Assembly: GCA_015064555.1 (NCBI GenBank)
Contig: SVRZ01000006.1
Coordinates: forward strand, 21,396-85,395
Source of the DNA: Oscillospiraceae bacterium
GTDB taxonomy: Bacteria; Bacillota; Clostridia; Oscillospirales; CAG-272
Direction: 5' to 3'
DNA: 64,000 bases
Under the pieces are notes generated by a model. It had not been told where the DNA came from, made no database searches, and was given only the letters and a program-made list of their open reading frames with translations. Made by a program: the position numbers and the translations under genes. Of the stretch, positions 24,859 through 34,075 are shown piece after piece. The stretch's first letter is position 1. Each line of letters starts with the position of its first letter.

Positions 24859-27800
24859 ATGAAAAACACCAAAAGAATTTTGATTTTCATCGGTGCGGTA
24901 GTTTTACTGGCTTCTATGGTATTTGCTACAGTATCCGCAGCTGCTACCGACTCGGTAATCGCCGGCGCCGATACTTCCTACGATGAGTACCTTAATATGA
25001 AGCTCATCGTATCGCACGGCTTTGAGCAGTTGGCGAACGGCCACATTTATTACCTTGGTAACATGAAGAAGTCGCTCGGCGTTGCAAATGCCGGCGAATC
25101 ATTTGATTCAACCAAGGTCGGAGTGGTCACTCCTGTCAATAACTTCTGGCAGGGTGTCTCAAGCGTTTACAACAGCGCATTTTCCGGTCAGTTCTATATG
25201 ATGGACTACAACTGGAATAACCCCGAGGGTCACACTAATGATGACGGAAGCAAAAGACCGGGTGACCTTTACATTCAGCCTTGGTTCGGTGTTCTTGACG
25301 ACGTTGAGAAAACGCCTCAGAACGGTTTCGTTTCCGAGTTTGATATCGCCTTCTTCAGCGAGGTCGTATACGTTATGACCGAGAAGCTCGATGACGAGGG
25401 TAACGTCGTTATGGTCGACAAGCGCGATGAGAACGGCAGGATCATCTACGAGATCGAAGTTGATGAGTACGGTGACGTTATCTATGAGCTTGCAAAGGAT
25501 GATCAGGGATTCTATATTCAGGTTCCCGAGACCGATTCCAATGGTAATATCATCTACGAAAAGGACGAGAACGGCGACGATATCGAGGACGAGAACGGCA
25601 ACAAGACTCCCGTTTACCTCTATAAGAAGGATGCCGACGGAAATTACATCCGTGACGAGAGGGGAAAGCTTATCCCTGTGTATGAGCCTCTTAAGGATTC
25701 TCAGGGAAATCCCATACCCAAGTACGTATGCGAGCTTGATGAAGAGGGCAATCCTAAGTACGAGATGGACGGCGAAGCGGTAAAGACCTATTCAAATGGC
25801 AGCCCCATTCCCGTAAAGGTTTCCGTCAAGGTTCCCGAGATGACCTATGCTATGGAGGACCTTCTTGTTCCCCTTACAGATGAAAACGGTAAGATAGTCT
25901 TCAATGAAGACGGCAGTATGAAGTATCTGCCCGAATATGAGGAGATCAAGGATACAGAAGGCAACGTAGTAAAGGTTGAGAAGAAGGATGAGAACGGAAA
26001 CGTTATCTACGTAAAGCAGCTTGATGCAAACGGCGAGCCTATCAAGGTAAGAAAGGTGGATCGCGAAAAATCCGGCGAGTTCAAGGGCCTCAATAAGAGC
26101 TTTGGTATCGGTATGTATAACACTCATACATACAATGACGGTAAGATCGATCTTATGCACTTCTCTACCAATGCGGCAACCAGAACGGTTACTCTGCATG
26201 CAGGCGGCAAAGAGGTCCATACCTTCCGTGCGGATGAATGGGAGCACATTTCGGTTTCCTATGATGCCGAGACCATGCTTACCACCGTATACGTAGGCAA
26301 GGACGAGAGAAAGCCCGTTTATGAGATAAAGGCTATTGACCAGGCGGAAAACTATAACATGGCATACGTTAACGTATACCCCCTTCAGTTCCGTATGGGA
26401 TGCCAGAGTACTACCGGTCGCGTAGGTATCGACAATATGCTTGCATATCAGGGTACCACCATCCACGACCCCGAGCATCTTACCAAGATGACCGATGATG
26501 AGAAGTTCATCTACAGTAGCATTGACACTCTCGGTAACAATGAGATGTCTGCTACCAACCGTCTTCAGGCATATAACGAGATAGAGAGAAACATTATCTC
26601 CAACTACTATGATATGGCTGCGGGTAAGAACCTCTTCCCCCGTGAGAATCCTAACTATGCGGATCTCGTAAAGAGTATCGAAATCTTCCTTGAATACTAT
26701 AATAACAGCAAGCCCGAGGGTGAAAGCCGCGGTGTGTATGATCTTCTTATCGATGCGGTTAAGACGGAAAACGTTCTTGCATTCCAGGGACTTGTAAATA
26801 ACGTCGGATCGGTAGAAAGGACCTTCGCTAACTCCTCTGAGATAATCACTAAGATCAATCTTGCCGACAACTTTGTAACCAAGTCGGGAGAGTATATCGA
26901 TTTCACATCCGCTGTATATCTTCAGGCAAATGCCAGCCTTATGCAGTATAAGGATAACTACAACAGAGATATGGCATCTCAGCAGTTCATAACTTATATG
27001 AACGTATTCAAGTCGAGCTATGAGGGCGGTGCATCCGCTGCAAGACTTCAGGCGCACTACGACGTTGCGGCGGCTATCCGCGATTCGATCTCCAATCCCG
27101 CCGACCTTAAGGGTTCCGATAAAACGAATCTCAGTAATGCTATCAACAGATTTGACGGCGGTATCGGCGTTGTCGGTGCGGCAGAGCTTATCCGTCTTAA
27201 GACCTTTGAGCACAACAGCTCTCGCTTCGTTGGTATGATGTCGCTCCTTTCCTCCACCTCCAACGGTGACTGGGCAAACAGCGATGCATCCGCACGTAAG
27301 CTCTGGGAGCTTGCTCTTGATATCATAAACGAGAATATGTATGATCCCGAGTATGAGGGCTTCAGAGCGGCTAAGTCTGTATTTGATTCGGCAAATGCAT
27401 ACTTCTGGGATGTTCTCCAGAAGGAGCATCTTGACGTTATCAGAGGTAAGCTTGATGCATTCAACGATCCCTCCGCATCCTACGTGTACAAAGCAGGTAT
27501 ATGCCTCTTCGTTGAAAATTACATCAATGATAATATCAAGACCATTGACGTAGAGAATAAAGAAATAGCGGCAGAGATAGCAAAGAATCAGAGCTACAAG
27601 GCTCAGCTTGATACTCTCAAGGACGACTATAAGAACCTTTTGCTCCAGAATGCTACCAAGTTCATCAATACGATGAAGTATGCATCCGAGTTTAACACCT
27701 ATGCAGATCTTAAGCCCCTTTACGACGAAGCTACAGAGTATTACTATGCTATGGACCTCGTAGGAGAGGGAATGGATGATTACGTAGTTAAGTATGAGCA

Positions 27801-28119
27801 GATCCGCGAATATATAATCGCTACCGAGCGTGCATGCGAGCTCTTCCTCGTAGCATCCGGAGCGCTTGAAAACGAGACTGATGACGATAAGATCTACGGA
27901 CTTCTCGTTCAGTGCTATTCCTGCTATGACGATCTTGATGCGACCTATAGCGGAATAAAGGAAGCAAAGACTGTTTACAATGCCGCTTGCGATGAGTATA
28001 TCTCTACCTCCAATGCGATCAACGCTGAGATAGAGGATACCGTAAAGCTTGTAGGTGCAGTGCGCGGAAACTGGGATATAGACAGTATCGTTGCATTCTT
28101 CGTAAACCTTTTTAACTAA
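24859..28119 (+). CDS. Large secreted protein: LamG-like domain split by D-x-x-G-N repeats, helical C-terminus
   Basis: A 1086-residue protein not recognised as a named family. Residues 1-28 are a signal peptide ending A-T-V-S-A-A. Residues about 40-170 and 405-520 look like two halves of a concanavalin-type (LamG-like) jellyroll: G-F-V-S-E-F-D-I before and E-W-E-H-I-S-V-S-Y-D after. Between them, about residues 175-404, lie some 13 acidic repeats of about 12 residues built on D-E-N-G-N-V-I-Y. The remaining 560 residues are mostly helical, with no sorting motif, dockerin, SLH or transmembrane anchor. Its stop is 18 bases before a polysaccharide-lyase-like gene, so a role in binding or scaffolding glycans is plausible. 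Function is unknown. Confidence 0.75.
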   Translation: MKNTKRILIFIGAVVLLASMVFATVSAAATDSVIAGADTSYDEYLNMKLIVSHGFEQLANGHIYYLGNMKKSLGVANAGESFDSTKVGVVTPVNNFWQGVSSVYNSAFSGQFYMMDYNWNNPEGHTNDDGSKRPGDLYIQPWFGVLDDVEKTPQNGFVSEFDIAFFSEVVYVMTEKLDDEGNVVMVDKRDENGRIIYEIEVDEYGDVIYELAKDDQGFYIQVPETDSNGNIIYEKDENGDDIEDENGNKTPVYLYKKDADGNYIRDERGKLIPVYEPLKDSQGNPIPKYVCELDEEGNPKYEMDGEAVKTYSNGSPIPVKVSVKVPEMTYAMEDLLVPLTDENGKIVFNEDGSMKYLPEYEEIKDTEGNVVKVEKKDENGNVIYVKQLDANGEPIKVRKVDREKSGEFKGLNKSFGIGMYNTHTYNDGKIDLMHFSTNAATRTVTLHAGGKEVHTFRADEWEHISVSYDAETMLTTVYVGKDERKPVYEIKAIDQAENYNMAYVNVYPLQFRMGCQSTTGRVGIDNMLAYQGTTIHDPEHLTKMTDDEKFIYSSIDTLGNNEMSATNRLQAYNEIERNIISNYYDMAAGKNLFPRENPNYADLVKSIEIFLEYYNNSKPEGESRGVYDLLIDAVKTENVLAFQGLVNNVGSVERTFANSSEIITKINLADNFVTKSGEYIDFTSAVYLQANASLMQYKDNYNRDMASQQFITYMNVFKSSYEGGASAARLQAHYDVAAAIRDSISNPADLKGSDKTNLSNAINRFDGGIGVVGAAELIRLKTFEHNSSRFVGMMSLLSSTSNGDWANSDASARKLWELALDIINENMYDPEYEGFRAAKSVFDSANAYFWDVLQKEHLDVIRGKLDAFNDPSASYVYKAGICLFVENYINDNIKTIDVENKEIAAEIAKNQSYKAQLDTLKDDYKNLLLQNATKFINTMKYASEFNTYADLKPLYDEATEYYYAMDLVGEGMDDYVVKYEQIREYIIATERACELFLVASGALENETDDDKIYGLLVQCYSCYDDLDATYSGIKEAKTVYNAACDEYISTSNAINAEIEDTVKLVGAVRGNWDIDSIVAFFVNLFN

Positions 28120-28137
28120 AGAATAAGGAGTAAAAGA

Positions 28138-31100
28138 ATGAAAAATAAATTTTCAAGAATCGTATCTTTGGTGCTGATTCTCGCATTCCTTGTTTCATCT
28201 CTCGCGGTATTCGTGTATGCGGATAATGGGACTGCGGCATCCGGTTCAAAGGCGGCCGACACCGATGATATAGTTCTTCTTGTAAACAGAACTTATCATG
28301 AGGGCTGGAATTACGCAAACGGATTCACCACCAAGGCAAACGGAAATAACTTCCTTGTTGAGTATGAGGAAACCGATAATTACGATTATAACTACTACCT
28401 GAGAGTCTCCGCTTCCGGAGACTCCGCGGGATACATGATAATGGATTACGGTGCAGACAAGGCTGTATACGGTCATTCTATCGTTGAGTTCGATATCAAG
28501 ACCGACGACCTTTCGAAGATCGGAACCATTATGGAGTTCACAAGCCAGGTTGGAAGCAAGGTTCATACCTACCCCGTTTTAAGCGTGCTTGACGGTAAGC
28601 TCGGAACTCTTAACGACAATCTTAACAGCAACGGTGTCGTTCAGTACAATATTTCTTCGAACCCCGTTGATATTGAGGATACCTGGCATAAGGTTGCTGC
28701 AGTCTTCTACGTTAACCAGAGAGTATGTCCTGCCTGCGGCACCATCCATAGCATTACCGGCGCTATGCTTGAGTCCGATATAATCTGCTGTAAGGGCAAT
28801 GATGCGGATGGCAATCCCTTGGGCGGTGTTGCACTCGGTCAGATGGATGCTCTTATGACCGTTCGCGTTTACTTCGGTAATAGCGAGACCTTCGATTATG
28901 ACAATGCTGTAGATGCAGAGACCGTCGAGGTCCTCGATCCCACCAAGACCTACTACAACGAGGTTCGTCTCGATGACAGAACCGAGCTCAACCTTGTAAG
29001 AATAGGTCTCCCCGGCGGTACCAACCAGACCGGTCACGGATATCTTCTTGATAACGTAAAGTTCTACCACGGCTCCGAAAAGCCTGTTGACGTTTCAAAG
29101 CTCGGCTACGGTAAGAGAGTTAATGAGGCGGCTGCAAAGACCGAAGAGATACTCATTCCCGGCGCAGAAAAGACCGTGCTTCAGTACATAAACAGCGGTC
29201 TTGTTATGAAGGTTGGCGTTGATAAGTGCCTCAATGCGGGTACCAAGAGCAACATATTCTCGAATGAGAACGGTGTGGCATACGGCGCACCTGTAAAGAT
29301 CGACGGTACCGTTTACGTACCCCTTCAGACTGTACTTGATTGGATAGGCTATCCCATGTTTGAGCATGAAGATGGCAGGTCCTACGATATCTCCACCGAA
29401 AACGGATCTACCTTTATTACTATAGGAAGAACTACCGCGACAGCGGACGGAGTGGTTATCGAGCTTTCCGCAGCCCCCGGCATTGCAACCGATAAGGTTA
29501 CCGGAGAGGAATATGTAGTTGTTGCAATAGACGATATATCCAAGCTCTTCAACGGTTATTTCGTAACCTACGACGATATGGGACTTATCGTAGTTTCTAC
29601 CGGTGAGAATCTTCTCGACAGAGAGACCGATCTTGATGTTATGCTTGACATAATGAGAGATCTCGTCTTCGATTACAAGACCGGTGAAGACTTCTATGAA
29701 ACTGTAAAGGCAAATACCAATAATTTCACTCACCCCTATCTTGTGGCAGATCAGACTCAGTTTGATCTTCTTAACGAGGCTTATATGTCCGAGACTGCTG
29801 ATGCTAATCTCAAGGGCTATATTGCTTCGATGCTCGAGGATGCTGAAGAGGTATACGCTCAGTATGTAGCTGAGGACGTTACCACCGGTAAGTATCTCAA
29901 GGGCGCTATCGTCAATCCTCACGTTCTTACCAAGGAGCAGGAGGATGCAGGCGTTAAGGGTAACAACGGTTATTCGACAAAGACCGGACGTCTTGACGAG
30001 GCTGTTGAGCACAATGAAAACATAAGAACGCTCGCGCTTGCATATCAGATCACTCGCGAGGATAGATACGCAAGACTTGCATATGAAATGGCTCTTTCGA
30101 TGGGTGAATGGACTCACTGGGGTCCCGCACACTTCGTAAACTGTGCCGATGCTACTTCCGCATACGCGCTCGCGTATGACTGGCTCTACAACATCTGGAA
30201 GGATCTCGGCTATAACGTAGAGTTGATCGAAGCAGAACTCTTCAGCAACGGTGTACATATGGGATATCTTGCATCGGGTAACGGTGCATTCGAGACCAAG
30301 TACTCCCGTAACCAGGGCGATGATTTCGATTATGCATCCAAGACCAATAGCTGGAACGTTGCGGGTACCTCCGGTATGGCAATAGCTTCTCTTGCTCTTC
30401 TCGGCTCGGAGTACATCTTCAATATCAACAATCCCTCCGATGATGAAGAAAATTCAATCACCGTTTATACTCAGTACGTAACCGAGGCAAAGTGGCTTCT
30501 TGAGAACAATCTCAAGTCGCTCACTAAGATCGGACTTGATATGTACGCACCTGACGGCTCTTACTTCGATTCTCCCAGCGCCTGGAGCTATGCTACCGAA
30601 AAGCTTGTTCTTCTTTCCTGGGCACTCAGCACGTCGGTAGGTAACGATCTCGGTATAATAAATACCTGGGGCATCGACAAGACCTTCTACTTCGCACTTC
30701 AGACCGAATATGCTTCCGCAATATTCGAAAAGGTTCCCTCCGGTCCCTACAACGAGATCAACCATCTCGTAGGCTATGAGTACAAGTATTGGATGTTCAA
30801 CGACAGTATCGGTGACGTTCTTGATACAAGCATGCTCTTCTATGCCGCATCGGCACTTGAGGATTACGACCTTGCCGCTATCCGTATCAAGCAGGCGGCT
30901 ACCAAGAAGATCAGCCTTTGGGACGTTCTCGGCTACAACGTTGAATATGCAGATCTCGATCCCGATTCGGTTGAGCTTGCTCTTGATTATGAATTTGAAA
31001 ACTGCGATGGTGTTATAAGCCGTTCCGATTGGTCCGGCGACGGTATCTTCGTAGGTATCATGGGTAACCAGAACGGTGGCGAAACAGGTCACATTGACGC

Positions 31101-32217
31101 AGGCAACTTCGTATATGCAAACAAGGGTATTCTTTGGTTCGGCGACTTCGGCTCTGAGGATCCCGACGTATACGGATACAACTCCGAGGAGCACCGTTAC
31201 GGATACTACAGAGTAACCGCAGAGGGCTCTAACGTAGTTATCGTAACCTCCAACACGTTGGCTATGCCTAACGGTCAGTCTATTACAGGTAGCGGAACTA
31301 TCACCGATTACTATACCTCCGAGTACGGTATGTATACTATTGTAGACAATACCAACGCATATTCCGGTAATATCATCAGAGCACTCCGCGGAGTTCTCTT
31401 TACCAACGACCGTAACACCGTTGTTCTTCAGGATGAGATATCTTATCTCCGTCCTCAGTCCTACGTCTGGGTTGCGAACACTCCTCTTTCTTCGGCATTC
31501 ATAAACGTTTCCGATGAGGATGGTGGAAAGACCGCTACTCTTACTCAGGAGATAGACGGCGTTTACTACAAGCTTCGTCTCAGCATAGTATCTTCATCCG
31601 GCAACCTTTCGTTCGAGGTCGTTGATGCTTACAAGTTCCTTATGAACAGCACTCACGGAAGCGGATATGCTACCACTCAGGGAATGAACCCCGAGCTTGA
31701 CAGAAGCGGATATCAGCGTCTTATCATCCGTTGCAACGATTCGACTCAGTTCAACTGCGCTGTTGTTATGGAGCTTCTCACCTCCGAGACTCTTGACGCA
31801 GAGGTTCAGTATGAGTACACCGAGATAGTTGACTGGAATGAGGATACCGTTACCAAGACCTTCGTTCCTACCGTTGTCAATACCGACAGAATCGGTAACT
31901 CGGATATCACCGATATCCAGAACTACGGTGCAAAAATGCGTCAGCTTCTTGCTAACAAGACGATTGATGAAGGTTTAAGCTATGCATTCTATTCTCAGTT
32001 TAACGATTTCTACCGTTCTATGGTTCTTGTAGCGGCTGCGGTTTGTACCTTCAAGCCCTCGGGAAAGGTTGACGGTACTGACGCTATACGTGAGGTAAGA
32101 GAGGCATATTATAATTATCTTGATGATCTGCAGCTGTACAATAATTTCAGAAATGAAATTAATTCTTACATGACAGAGTTCAATGATATGAGCATATACC
32201 TTTGCGGATATAACTGA
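28138..32217 (+). CDS. Large secreted heparinase II/III-fold polysaccharide lyase (multidomain)
   Basis: A 1359-residue protein. Signal peptide residues 1-28; LamG-like jellyroll about 48-325 with a cysteine loop (C197, C200, C217, C218); a copper-amine-oxidase-N-like 'stalk' domain about 330-495 (V-Y-V-P-L-Q-T-V-L-D-W-I-G). A helical toroid follows at about 500-930 with W-N-V-A-G-T-S-G, then a beta-sandwich starting near 970. The motif G-H-I-D-A-G-N-F-V-Y-A-N-K-G followed by F-G-D-F-G is the heparinase II/III signature. These enzymes cleave uronic-acid-containing glycans by beta-elimination. The substrate is not readable. AAGGAG precedes the ATG; it shares an operon with the gene before. Confidence 0.8.
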   Translation: MKNKFSRIVSLVLILAFLVSSLAVFVYADNGTAASGSKAADTDDIVLLVNRTYHEGWNYANGFTTKANGNNFLVEYEETDNYDYNYYLRVSASGDSAGYMIMDYGADKAVYGHSIVEFDIKTDDLSKIGTIMEFTSQVGSKVHTYPVLSVLDGKLGTLNDNLNSNGVVQYNISSNPVDIEDTWHKVAAVFYVNQRVCPACGTIHSITGAMLESDIICCKGNDADGNPLGGVALGQMDALMTVRVYFGNSETFDYDNAVDAETVEVLDPTKTYYNEVRLDDRTELNLVRIGLPGGTNQTGHGYLLDNVKFYHGSEKPVDVSKLGYGKRVNEAAAKTEEILIPGAEKTVLQYINSGLVMKVGVDKCLNAGTKSNIFSNENGVAYGAPVKIDGTVYVPLQTVLDWIGYPMFEHEDGRSYDISTENGSTFITIGRTTATADGVVIELSAAPGIATDKVTGEEYVVVAIDDISKLFNGYFVTYDDMGLIVVSTGENLLDRETDLDVMLDIMRDLVFDYKTGEDFYETVKANTNNFTHPYLVADQTQFDLLNEAYMSETADANLKGYIASMLEDAEEVYAQYVAEDVTTGKYLKGAIVNPHVLTKEQEDAGVKGNNGYSTKTGRLDEAVEHNENIRTLALAYQITREDRYARLAYEMALSMGEWTHWGPAHFVNCADATSAYALAYDWLYNIWKDLGYNVELIEAELFSNGVHMGYLASGNGAFETKYSRNQGDDFDYASKTNSWNVAGTSGMAIASLALLGSEYIFNINNPSDDEENSITVYTQYVTEAKWLLENNLKSLTKIGLDMYAPDGSYFDSPSAWSYATEKLVLLSWALSTSVGNDLGIINTWGIDKTFYFALQTEYASAIFEKVPSGPYNEINHLVGYEYKYWMFNDSIGDVLDTSMLFYAASALEDYDLAAIRIKQAATKKISLWDVLGYNVEYADLDPDSVELALDYEFENCDGVISRSDWSGDGIFVGIMGNQNGGETGHIDAGNFVYANKGILWFGDFGSEDPDVYGYNSEEHRYGYYRVTAEGSNVVIVTSNTLAMPNGQSITGSGTITDYYTSEYGMYTIVDNTNAYSGNIIRALRGVLFTNDRNTVVLQDEISYLRPQSYVWVANTPLSSAFINVSDEDGGKTATLTQEIDGVYYKLRLSIVSSSGNLSFEVVDAYKFLMNSTHGSGYATTQGMNPELDRSGYQRLIIRCNDSTQFNCAVVMELLTSETLDAEVQYEYTEIVDWNEDTVTKTFVPTVVNTDRIGNSDITDIQNYGAKMRQLLANKTIDEGLSYAFYSQFNDFYRSMVLVAAAVCTFKPSGKVDGTDAIREVREAYYNYLDDLQLYNNFRNEINSYMTEFNDMSIYLCGYN

Positions 32218-32226
32218 TTCGCTTAA

Positions 32227-32281
32227 ATCAAACAAGCTACCGGCTCGAGCTTCAAAGGCTCGGGCCGGTAGCTTGTTTGAT
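32227..32281. terminator. Long inverted repeat after the lyase gene
   Basis: Arms 32227-32250 and 32258-32281 pair over nearly their whole length with a 7-base loop (TTCAAAG). The outer ends are A/T-rich and act in place of a T tract. Confidence 0.7.
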
Positions 32282-32434
32282 GTGGCTGTAGGCGGCTTGT
32301 TAAGGTGTGAGTATTTTTTTATCCAATAAGCTATATATGATATATTGAAGGGTATAGCTTTTTATTTTTGTTAAGTAATTACCTGAACATTTATATAGAA
32401 CCCTTTATTAAACGATCCATTTATTGCAGAAGCA

Positions 32435-32483
32435 AAAAGAGTCAGCCTGAAGTGCGAAAAATACACTTCAGGCTGACTCTTTT
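32435..32483. terminator. Bidirectional terminator, 20-bp perfect stem
   Basis: Arms 32435-32454 and 32464-32483 are perfectly complementary, with AAAA/TTTT ends and a 9-base loop. It serves the KDG-kinase-like gene on the minus strand. Confidence 0.88.
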
Positions 32484-32518
32484 AGGGAGAGCCCCCTGTT
32501 TTTATTTGATTTTTGTGA

Positions 32519-33544
32519 TCAGCGCTGGATTCTTCCGGTGCCGTTTCCGCCTGCGAGAGCCTTTACCTCATCAACGGAAACCATATTGAAGTCACCCTCG
32601 ATGGTGTGCTTCAGGCAGGAAGCCGCAACTGCGAATTCAACAGCATCCTGAGTGGAATATCCGTTGAGGCAGGAATAGATAAGTCCGCCGCCGAAGCTAT
32701 CGCCGCCGCCAACACGGTCAACGATATGCATATGATAGGACTTGGAGAAGCAGTACTCGCCGCTTGCTACATCGTAAAGAAGAGCTGCCCAGTCATTATC
32801 GTTTGCGCTGATGGAGGATCTGAGGGTTATAGCAACCTTCTCGAATCCGAACTTCTCAGCGAGCTGACGCGCAACCGACTTGTAGCCCTCGTGATTGAGC
32901 TTACCGCCTGCGATATCGGTGTTCTCAGCATCGATACCGAATACGTCGTGTGCATCCTCCTCGTTGGAGATGCAAACGTCAACGTACTTGCAAAGCTCGG
33001 TCATAGTCTTGCATGCTTCCTCTCTGGACCAGAGCTTCTTACGGAAGTTGAGGTCACAGGAGATCTTAACGCCTTTTGCCTTAGCAGCCTTACAAGCATC
33101 AAGGCAGATGCCTGCAACCGTGGGATTAAGAGCGGGAGTGATTCCGGTGAAGTGGAACCAATCTGCTCCGTCAAATATCTTCTCCCAATCGAAATCGGAG
33201 GGGCTTGCCATAGAGATAGCAGAATATGCTCTGTCGTAGATAACCTTGGAGGGACGCTGAGAAGCACCCTTTTCGTTATAGTAGATACCAACTCTGTCGC
33301 CGCCTCTTACGATCATAGAGGTGTCAACGCCGAACTTGCGCAGAGAATTAACTGCTGCCTGTCCGATCTCGTGCTTGGGGAGCTTGGTTACAAACGCGGA
33401 ATCGATTCCGTAATTTGCAAGAGAAACCGATACGTTTGCTTCGCCTCCTCCGTAAACCGCACCGAATTTCTCTGCCTGTGCAAAGCGGAGATATCCCTCA
33501 GGCGCAAGTCTGAGCATAATTTCGCCAAATGTTACAACTTTCAT
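32519..33544 (-). CDS. PfkB-family sugar kinase, probable 2-dehydro-3-deoxygluconokinase
   Basis: A 341-residue ribokinase-family protein. G-G-G-E-A-N-V-S-V-S-L-A near residue 33 is the N-terminal PfkB block and D-R-V-G-G-G-D-S-F-G-G-G-L the ATP-binding block with the catalytic aspartate. The start F-G-E-I-M-L-R-L and the W-F-H-F-T-G-I-T-P-A-L motif are typical of KDG kinases (KdgK). KDG is the common product when uronic acids released by polysaccharide lyases are broken down, and a lyase gene lies next door on the other strand, so the link is attractive but inferred. It follows the AbrB-like gene by 65 bases without a clear promoter of its own. Confidence 0.82.
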   Translation of the reverse strand: MKVVTFGEIMLRLAPEGYLRFAQAEKFGAVYGGGEANVSVSLANYGIDSAFVTKLPKHEIGQAAVNSLRKFGVDTSMIVRGGDRVGIYYNEKGASQRPSKVIYDRAYSAISMASPSDFDWEKIFDGADWFHFTGITPALNPTVAGICLDACKAAKAKGVKISCDLNFRKKLWSREEACKTMTELCKYVDVCISNEEDAHDVFGIDAENTDIAGGKLNHEGYKSVARQLAEKFGFEKVAITLRSSISANDNDWAALLYDVASGEYCFSKSYHMHIVDRVGGGDSFGGGLIYSCLNGYSTQDAVEFAVAASCLKHTIEGDFNMVSVDEVKALAGGNGTGRIQR

Positions 33545-33609
33545 TTTTATTTCCTTTCGAATATAATTATTTCAAAATGTTTTGCATATAGTTAAGTATC
33601 GATCGGGAT

Positions 33610-33852
33610 TTAAAGTGCAGACAGCTCCTCGATACAAGCGCGGCATACCTTTTTATCCTTGTGATCCACAAGCGCATCGGTGCTTCCGCAGAAATGACAG
33701 CCTGTGTAGTAGCGCGAGAGCATGATCCGATTACCCTCCACAGATATTTCTATTGCGGAGCCGACGGGCATATCAAGCTTTTTACGAAGCTCCTTGGGTA
33801 TTACAAGACGGCCAAGCTCATCAATATTGCGAACTATTCCTGTTGCTTTCAT
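33610..33852 (-). CDS. AbrB/SpoVT-type regulator with C-terminal zinc ribbon
   Basis: An 80-residue protein. Residues 1-50 are an AbrB-type swapped-hairpin DNA-binding domain (G-I-V-R-N-I-D-E-L-G-R-L-V-I-P-K-E-L-R). Residues 50-80 carry C-x2-C (C-H-F-C) and C-x2-C (C-R-A-C), a zinc ribbon. This combination is common in Clostridia and related to transition-state regulators such as AbrB and SpoVT. It lies just upstream of, and divergent from, the spoIIIA operon, so a link to sporulation timing is possible (inference). An AAGGAGG site precedes the ATG. Confidence 0.9.
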   Translation of the reverse strand: MKATGIVRNIDELGRLVIPKELRKKLDMPVGSAIEISVEGNRIMLSRYYTGCHFCGSTDALVDHKDKKVCRACIEELSAL

Positions 33853-33925
33853 AAAACCTCCTTATAGGGCGTAATGTTAAGCGGCAGTGATGTGACCTTT
33901 GCGAGGTCATTCGCTCCCAAATACG

Positions 33926-33954
33926 ATTTTATCATAAAATACCTTGAATGTCAA
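33926..33954 (-). promoter_or_regulatory. Promoter of the abrB-like gene
   Basis: Minus strand TTGACA (33954-33949) and TAAAAT (33931-33926), 17-bp spacer, TGA before the -10 box. A CCTTGACATTCAAGG inverted repeat covers the -35 box, and ATGACCTCGCAAAGGTCAC (around 33892-33910) forms a second small palindrome in the leader; either could be an autoregulatory site. Confidence 0.8.
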
Positions 33955-34075
33955 GGTTAAGATAATAACTCATAAGAAGAATTTTTGTATATTTTGGAAA
34001 ATAAAACAGTAAAAAAGACGTATTTTGCACAAACTCGCAAAGCTTTGGGCAAAAGTATTCATCAGGAGGAAAAAT

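Larger units (their letters stand above)
32218..32518. other. Intergenic region with three stacked hairpins
   Basis: This 301-base gap lies between convergent genes. It holds a long inverted repeat at 32227-32281 (24-base arms, one mismatch block, no clear T run), a hairpin AAGCTATA/TATAGCTT at 32328-32369 with a T-rich tail, and a perfect 20-bp stem at 32435-32483. No gene is seen in it. Confidence 0.8.

Noticed and set aside
25380..26080. The repeat stretch in the first secreted protein as a DNA-level tandem repeat or assembly error
   Set aside because: Repeats are clear at protein level but codons differ between units, so this is an old, maintained protein repeat rather than a recent DNA duplication.
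25792..27429. A 545-codon minus-strand reading frame inside the 1086-residue protein gene
   Set aside because: The plus-strand gene has a promoter, ribosome site and signal peptide. The antisense frame has none and simply reflects the lack of stop codons opposite a repetitive gene.
29095..30258. A 387-codon minus-strand frame within the lyase gene
   Set aside because: Fully antisense to a well-supported gene, no start signal, no recognisable domain.
33853..34075. A sigma-E promoter for spoIIIAA
   Set aside because: The region is A/T-rich and several weak matches to the -10 element can be drawn, but none has both boxes with proper spacing, so I do not report one.
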